Below, in pieces: positions 57,359 to 64,000 of a stretch of 64,000 nt of DNA. Under the pieces are notes generated by a model. The model searched no databases. It had not been told where the DNA came from and saw nothing but the letters and a program-made list of their open reading frames with translations. Source of the stretch: Aphidius gifuensis (taxonomy: Eukaryota > Arthropoda > Insecta > Hymenoptera > Braconidae); the NCBI RefSeq assembly GCF_014905175.1, contig NC_057789.1, forward strand, positions 14,746,876-14,810,875, given 5' to 3'. The position numbers and the translations under genes are program-made. Position 1 is the first letter of the stretch, and each line of letters starts with the position of its first letter.

Positions 57359-60300
57359 CCCCGATAGCCAAAGGTGCAGGCACTATTGTACACGCCAGTG
57401 CATGCACTGAATGTAGCCATCGTGCACACACCGTGTAGTCAGTATTGCTGACTTTGTGTCACGTCTATAAATTCTCTATCTGACTGCACGCTGCGTCCAC
57501 GGCGTGTACACGAAGCGCAGGCATTTAAAATACACATCAATGAGCATAGTGTATTCACCGTGCTTTCAATGCAAGTAATTTTTTAATAACTTTTGAAATA
57601 GATTTAAAAAACAATAATATTAATAACAATAATAAAAAAAGGGTATTAAATGCAGGCAAAAGAAAACTTTAATTGATTAAATTATTATTTAACAAAAACA
57701 ATAAACAATTTTTGAGTTGAACAATATTTTTTTTCGTTAATTTAGGAATAATAAAATCATATTGATCTAAATCAAAAATAATATTATTTATCAAAGTCAT
57801 TAATCTTATCTATTCTATACTGCTTTTCCTTGGACATTTGTATTATTAAAAAATAAATTTACATCTATATTATTTATTTAATAAATAAAAATGTCCAAGG
57901 AAAAGCAGTAGCTAAGGAAAAGATGTAGCTAAGGAATTAAGGTGACCAAAGAATTATGTTTCAATGAAATTATTCCTTAGTCACATTAATTCCTTAGTTG
58001 TTATTTATTACTGCTTTTCCTTGGACCTTTTAATTTTTTTTTATAAATAAAATACATGTAAATTTATTTTTTAAAAATACAAATGTCCAAGGAAAAGCAG
58101 TAGCTAAGGAATTAATGTGACTAAGGAATTAATGTTGCCAAAGAATTATATTTCAAGGTAATAATTTATTAGTCACATTAATTTCTTAGCTACATCTTTT
58201 CCTTGGACCTTTTAATTTTTTTTTATAAATAAAATACATGTAAATTTATTTTTTAAAAATACAAATGTCCAAGGAAAAGCAGTAGCTAAGGAAAAGATGT
58301 AGCTAAGGAATTAATGTGACTAAGGAATTAATGTTGCCAAAGAATTATATTTCAAGGTAATAATTTATTAGTCACATTAATTTCTTAGCTACATCTTTTC
58401 CTTGGACCTTTTAATTTTTTTTTATAAATAAAATACATGTAAATTTATTTTTTAAAAATACAAATGTCCAAGGAAAAGCAGTAGCTAAGGAAAAGATGTA
58501 GCTAAGGAATTAATGTGACTAAGGAATTAATGTTGCCAAAGAATTATATTTCAATGAAATTATTCCTTAGTCACATTAATTCCTTAGCTACATCTTTTCC
58601 TTAGCTACTGCTTTTCCTTGGACCTTTTAATTTTTTTTTATAAATAAAATACATGTAAATTTATTTTTTAAAAATACAAATGTCCAAGGAAAAGCAGTAG
58701 CTAAGGAATTAATGTGACTAAGGAATTAATGTTGCCAAAGAATTATATTTCAAGGAAATAATTCATTAGTCACATTAATTCCTTAGCTACATCTTTTCCT
58801 TAGCTACTGCTTTTCCTTGGACCTTTTAATTTTTTTTTATAAATAAAATACATGTAAATTTATTTTTTAAAAATACAAATGTCCAAGGAAAAGCAGTAGC
58901 TAAGGAAAAGATGTAGCTAAGGAATTAATAAATTAAGGAATTAATGTTGCCAAATAATTGAGGATTACAATTAACGACCACATAATAATGACTAAGGAAT
59001 TAATGTTGCCAAAGAATTATATTTCAAGGAAATAATTCATTAGTCACATTAATTTCTTAGCTACATCTTTTCCTTAGCTACTGCTTTTCCTTGGATACTG
59101 TTTTTCCTTGGACATTTGTATTTTTAAAAAATAAATTTACATGTATTTTATTTATAAAATAAATAAAAAATGTCCAAGGAAAAGCAGTAGCTAAGGAAAA
59201 GATGTAGCTAAGGAATTAATGTGACTAAGGAATTAATGTTGCCAAAGAATTATATTTCAAGGTAATAATTTATTAGTCACATTAATTTCTTAGCTACATC
59301 TTTTCCTTGGACCTTTTAATTTTTTTTTATAAATAAAATACATGTAAATTTATTTTTTAAAAATACAAATGTCCAAGGAAAAGCAGTAGCTAAGGAAAAG
59401 ATGTAGCTAAGGAATTAATGTGACTAAGGAATTAATGTTGCCAAAGAATTATATTTCAATGAAATAATTCATTAGTCACATTAATTCCTTAGCTACATCT
59501 TAGTTGTTGCTTTTCCTTGACCTTTTAATTTTTATAACAAATACATGTAAATTTATTTTTTAAAAATACAAATGTCCAAGGAAAAGCAGTAGCTAAGGAA
59601 TTAATGTGACTAAGGAATTAATGTTGCCAAAGAATTATATTTCAAGGAAATATTATTAGTCACATTATTTCTTAGTTGTTATCTTTTTTCTAGCTACTGC
59701 TTTTCCTTTTGACCTTTAATTTTTTATAAATAAAATACATGTAAATTTATTTTTTAAAAATACAAATGTCCAAGGAAAAGCAGTAGCTAAGGAATTAATG
59801 TGACTAAGGAATTAATGTTGCCAAAGAATTATATTTCAAGGAAATAATTCATTAGTCACATTAATTCCTTAGCTACATCTTTTCTTTAGCTACTGCTTTT
59901 CCTTGGACCTTTTTTATTTTTCTTTATAAATAAAATACATGTAAGTTTATTTTTTAAAAATACAAATGTCCAAGGAAAAGCAGTAGCTAAGGAAAAGATG
60001 TAGCTAAGGAATTAATGTGACTAAGGAATTAATGTTGCCAAAGAATTATATTTCAAGGAAATAATTCATTAGTGTTATTAATTTCTTAGGCTACATCTTT
60101 CCTTACAATGTTTTTCTTGATAATAAAGTTTTTCTTGGACATTTGTATTTTTAAAAATAATTTACATGTATTTTTATTTATAAAATGAAAAAAAAAATGT
60201 CCAAGGAAAAGCAGTAGTTAGGAAAAGATGTAGCTAAGAATTAATGTGACTAAGGAATTAATGTTGCCAAAGAATTATATTTCGGTAATATTTATTAGTC

Positions 60301-62426
60301 ACATTAATTTCTAAGCTTATCTTTCCTTGACCTTTAATTTTTTTTTATAAATAAAATACATGTAAATTTATTTTTTTTTAAAAATACAAATGTCCAGGAA
60401 AGCAGTAGCTAAGGAAAAGATGTAGCTATGAATTAATGACTAAGGAATTAATGTTGCAAAGAATTATATTTCAATGAAATTATTCTTTAGTCACATTAAT
60501 TCCTTATTTTTTCTAGCTACTGCTTTTCCTTGGACCTTTAATTTTTTATAAATAAAATACATGTAAATTTATTTTTAAAAATACAAATGTCCAAGGAAAG
60601 CAGTAGCTATGAATTAATGTGACTATGAATTAATGTTGCCAAAAGAATTATATTTCAAGGAAATATTTATTAGTCACATTAATTCCTTAGTTACCTTTTT
60701 CTATTACTGCTTTTCCTTGGACCTTTAATTTTTATAAATAAAATACATGTAAATTTATTTTTTAAAAATACAAATGTCCAAGGAAAAGCAGTAGCTAAGG
60801 AATTAATGTGACTAAGGAATTAATGTTGCCAAAGAATTATATTTCAAGGAAATAATTTATGTCACATTAATTCTTAGTTTTATTTTTTCTATTACTGCTT
60901 TTCCTTGGACCTTTTTATTTTTTTTATAAATAAAATACATGTAAATTTATTTTAAAAAATACAAATGTCCAAGGAAAGCAGTAGCTATGAATTAATGTGA
61001 CTAAGGAATTAATGTTGCCAAAGAATTATATTTGGGAAATAATTTATTGTCACATTAATTCCTTAGTTCTTTCCTTAGTTACTGCTTTCCTTGACCTTTT
61101 TTATTTTTTATAAATAAAAATACATGTAAGTTTATTTTTTAAAAATACAATCGTCCAAGGAAAAGCAGTAGCTAAGGAAAAGATGTAGCTAAGGAATTAA
61201 TGTGACTAAGGAATTAATGTTGCCAAAGAATTATATGTCAAGGAAATAATTCATTAGTCACATTAATTTCTTAGCTACATCTTTTCCTTAGCTACTGCTT
61301 TTCCTTGGATACTGCTTTTCCTTGGACATTTGTATTTTTAAAAAATAAATTTACATGTATTTTATTTATAAAATAAATAAAAAATGTCCAAGGAAAAGCA
61401 GTAGCTAAGGAAAAGATGTAGCTAAGGAATCAAGGTGACCAAAGAATTATGTTTCAATGAAATTATTCCTTAGTCACATTAATTCCTTAGCTACATCTTT
61501 TCCTTGGATACTGCTTTTCCTTGGACATTTGTATTTTTAAAAAATAAATTTACATGTATTTTATTTATAAAATAAATAAAAAATGTCCAAGGAAAAGCAG
61601 TAGCTAAGGAATCAAGGTGACCAAAGAATTATGTTTCAATGAAATTATTCCTTAGTCACATTAATTCCTTAGCTACATCTTTTCCTTAGCTACTGCTTTT
61701 CCTTGGCCCTTTTTTATTTTTTTTTATAAATAAAATACATGTAAATTTATTTTTTAACAACAAAAATCCCAAGGAAAAGCAGAAGCTAAGAAAATGATGT
61801 AGCTAAGGAATTGCCAAATAAATTACTTCGTAGACTAGAATATTTTTACAGCATTATTTTCTAGTTTAAAAGAAAATTATTTGGTCAAATGGCTGTAAAA
61901 ATAATCTAGAGTGGCAAATAATTTTTATTAATTCATTATGGCAAATGTATCTTAGGAAAGAATGTTTCCAAATAAATTAATTCGTTGCTCAGATTACTTT
62001 TACAAACATGTGACTTAATAATTTTTTTTTAAACTAGAAAATAATGCTGTAAAAATTATCTAGTCTACGAATTAATTTAAATGCTATCGGCAAATAATAA
62101 AATCGAAAAAAAATTTTTTTGCAAATTTACATTATTTCCATAGACATTTGCCAAAATAGAATAATAAAATAATTTTGGTAAATCGGTCAGGAATTAATCA
62201 AACCAAAACATTTTCCAATGTTTTATCTAAACTTTTACTTCGCGAACGAAGTACACGGTCAAGGCATTTACGTGATTCACTAATGCAGCCTTTAAAGTTG
62301 CATGAAAGTCTGCTCCATCTGCCGTACATTTTACGAATACACTCTGCATACACTATGAAGGCACGATAGTGCATGCACGGCGTGACCTCAACGTGAACGC
62401 AAAGTGTACGCCGCTGGCTATCGGGG
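57359..62426. mobile_element. CCCCGATAGCC element, copy 2 (5068 bp, reversed)
   Basis: Same two ends as copy 1; AA on both sides (57357-57358, 62427-62428), with the host satellite resuming exactly. End B 57359-57815, array 57820-61790, spacer 61810-62190, end A 62200-62426. The minus-strand frame across end A (62198-62512) also exists at 14205-14392 and has no recognisable domain, so I regard it as fortuitous. Confidence 0.9.
57820..61790. repeat. Palindromic satellite array, about twenty units
   Basis: Units of 185-235 bp, each with GTCCAAGGAAAAGCAGTAGC and an inverted partner. About 19 occurrences of the forward word were counted by eye, against about six in copy 1. Units at 59480-61110 carry many one- or two-base losses not seen in the outer units. 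Confidence 0.9.
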
Positions 62427-63567
62427 AAATGAAAAATTTGCGGTTTAACCTCTCGACCACCCCTTTCGACACCCGCAAAAAATCCAAAATTTTTCCCACA
62501 CAATCTACACACCTTATCCTACAATTCTATTGATATATAAACATGTCGTTTTTTGTTTTTTTTATTCTAGACAATTTTAAAGATAAAAAAATAGAAAATT
62601 CGCGGTTCCAGCCCCCCGACCACCTTTTTCAACACCCTCAAAAAATCCAAAATTTTTCCCACATAATCTACACACCTTATCCTACAATTCTATTAATATA
62701 TAAACATGTCGTTTTTTTTTTTTTTTCTTTTAGACAATTTTAAAGCTGAAAAATGGAAAATTCGTGGTTCTAACCTCCCGACCATCCCTTTCGACACCCT
62801 CAAAAAATCTGAAATTAATCCCACAGAATCTACACACCTTTCCTAACAATTCTATCAATATAAAAATATGTCGTTTTCTTTTTTTTTTAATTTAGACAAT
62901 TTTAAAGATAAAAAAATAGAAAATTCGCGGTTCCAGCCCCCCCGACCACCCCTTTCGACACCCTCAAAAAATCAAAAATTTTTCCCACATAATCTACACA
63001 TCTTATCCCACAATTCTATTGATATATAAACATGTCCTTTTTTTTTTTTTTACAATTTAGACAATTTTAAATATAAAAAAATAGAAAATCCGCGGTTCCA
63101 GCCCTCCCGACCACCCCTTTCGACACCCTCAAAAAATCTAAAATTTTTCCCGCATAATCTACACACCTTATCCTACAATTCTATTAATTTATAAACATGT
63201 CGTTTTTTTTTTTTTTTTTCATTTTAAACAATTTTAAAGCTAAAAAATGAAAAATTCGCGGTTTAACCTCCCGACCACCCCTTTCGACACCCTTAAAAAA
63301 TCTGAAATTAATCCCACATAATCTATACACCTTCCCTAACAATTCTATCAATATAAAAATATGTCGTTTTTTTTTTTTTTTTTTTTAGACAATTTTAAAG
63401 TTAAAAAAATAAAAAATTCGCGGTTCCAGCGCTCCCGCCCACCCCTTTCGACACCCTCAAAAAATCTGAAATTAATCTCACATAATCTCCACACCTTCCT
63501 TCACAATTTTATCAATATAAAAATATGTCGTTTTCTTTTTTTTCAAATTTATAAATAAATATAGCTA
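62427..63567. repeat. 178-bp satellite, right part
   Basis: Continues the inverted-orientation units of 56505-57358; about six to seven copies. Confidence 0.9.
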
Positions 63568-63792
63568 AAAACATTGAAAAATCCTGGTTCCAACCCCTCG
63601 GCCACCCTTATCGCCACGGTTAAAAAACTTAAAATTAATTCTATATTATCTTATGACCTCCCTCTACTATCAGAACATAAAATAAAAAAATTCTTCTAAT
63701 TAAATAACTATGGGGCCCCGACTCCTATTCGTCCCTGCTCTCAGATCGTTTCCCAGCTATCTATCCGGCTAACTTCAGCCCCGTGAGTGCGA

Positions 63793-64000
63793 CATGCAAA
63801 AATCAACCAATCAGACCTCAAATTTTCTTCTAAAGAAATTTATGATTGGTTCGCCAATGTATAGAATGGCCAACCAGAGAAAGAGAGATATGAAAAAAAA
63901 GAGGTTTTCATAAAAACGACAATAAGGTACCTCCTGACCAAAAGTAGTATCTTTGTACCTTAGGCAACAAAAAAGTACCTCAAAAGGTACCAAAGTACCA
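63793..64000. other. Noncoding with AAAGTACCT repeats at the window end
   Basis: 63925-64000 has several AAAGTACCT/AGGTACC words resembling 49100-49150; possibly the start of another iterated-motif element cut by the window edge. Confidence 0.4.

Larger units (their letters stand above)
55749..63784. mobile_element. Giant foldback element, 8036 bp
   Basis: Inverted ends ACGGGGCTGAAGTTAGCCGG; perfect 8-bp duplication GAGTGCGA at 55741-55748 and 63785-63792. Outer arms of about 215 bp (55749-55965 and 63568-63784) lead into a satellite of about 178 bp in mirrored orientation (55965-56500; 56505-57358 and 62427-63560). The 5-kb element 57359-62426 is a later insertion; without it the element is about 2.97 kb. 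No protein is encoded. Confidence 0.9.

Noticed and set aside
57820..61790. CRISPR-like array
   Set aside because: The repeats are palindromic, the spacers are themselves conserved, and the setting is a eukaryotic transposon.

Overview
The window looks like nuclear DNA of an insect with a very AT-rich, transposon-packed genome. Evidence: spliced genes with GT/AG introns, a decayed homologue of the insect SH3 adaptor cindr (CIN85/CD2AP), Helitron, hAT, FLYWCH/Mutator-like, PIF/Harbinger-like and TTAA-type elements, and many foldback elements. A parasitoid wasp or similar hymenopteran is my guess from composition and element types; the sequence does not prove it. No rRNA, CRISPR array or bacterial operon is present.

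Layout. 0.6-3.5 kb: a terminal-hairpin element and a cindr-like pseudogene (three SH3 domains, stops and frameshifts, introns kept) between inverted arms. 4.26-5.93 kb (minus): an apparently intact three-exon gene for a 238-residue acidic then Arg/Gly-rich protein; its first intron holds a 754-bp near-perfect palindrome. 6.6-8.0 kb: MITEs. 8.8-20.6 kb: a large decayed Helitron with an intact Ulp1-like protease ORF, a truncated second one, a Rep/helicase protein broken by frameshifts, a 2.26-kb element inserted in Rep, and a C-terminal ubiquitin-protease-like domain whose catalytic Cys position reads Ser. 20.7-28.05 kb: foldback elements, a 4.6-kb nested inverted repeat, and a hAT-ended element filled with satellite. 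28.6-33.25 kb: a nest of elements inside a pair of terminal hairpins. 33.2-37.1 kb: satellite arrays. 38.5 kb: a candidate first exon, partly duplicated at 22.5 kb. 40.4-42.8 kb: an iterated-motif element holding a FLYWCH relic and a Helitron-like 3' end. 45.5-45.85 kb (minus): a small intact two-exon gene resembling the TDP-43 N-terminal domain, between two MITEs. 49.5-51.1 kb: two TTAA elements sharing one TTAA. 51.2-55.2 kb (minus): a hAT transposase-like multi-exon relic hit by two insertions. 55.75-63.78 kb: one giant foldback element with a perfect 8-bp target duplication, which swallowed a 5.07-kb copy of the element that also broke the Helitron.

The coherent story is of mobile DNA rather than a pathway. 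Several unrelated terminal-repeat families carry their own iterated short motifs or the same expandable palindromic satellite, and a Helitron lineage carries SUMO/ubiquitin-protease-like modules. Only two host-type genes look intact (4.3-5.9 kb and 45.5-45.9 kb). Most repeat boundaries were set by comparing copies by eye; target-site duplications are given where I could read them.
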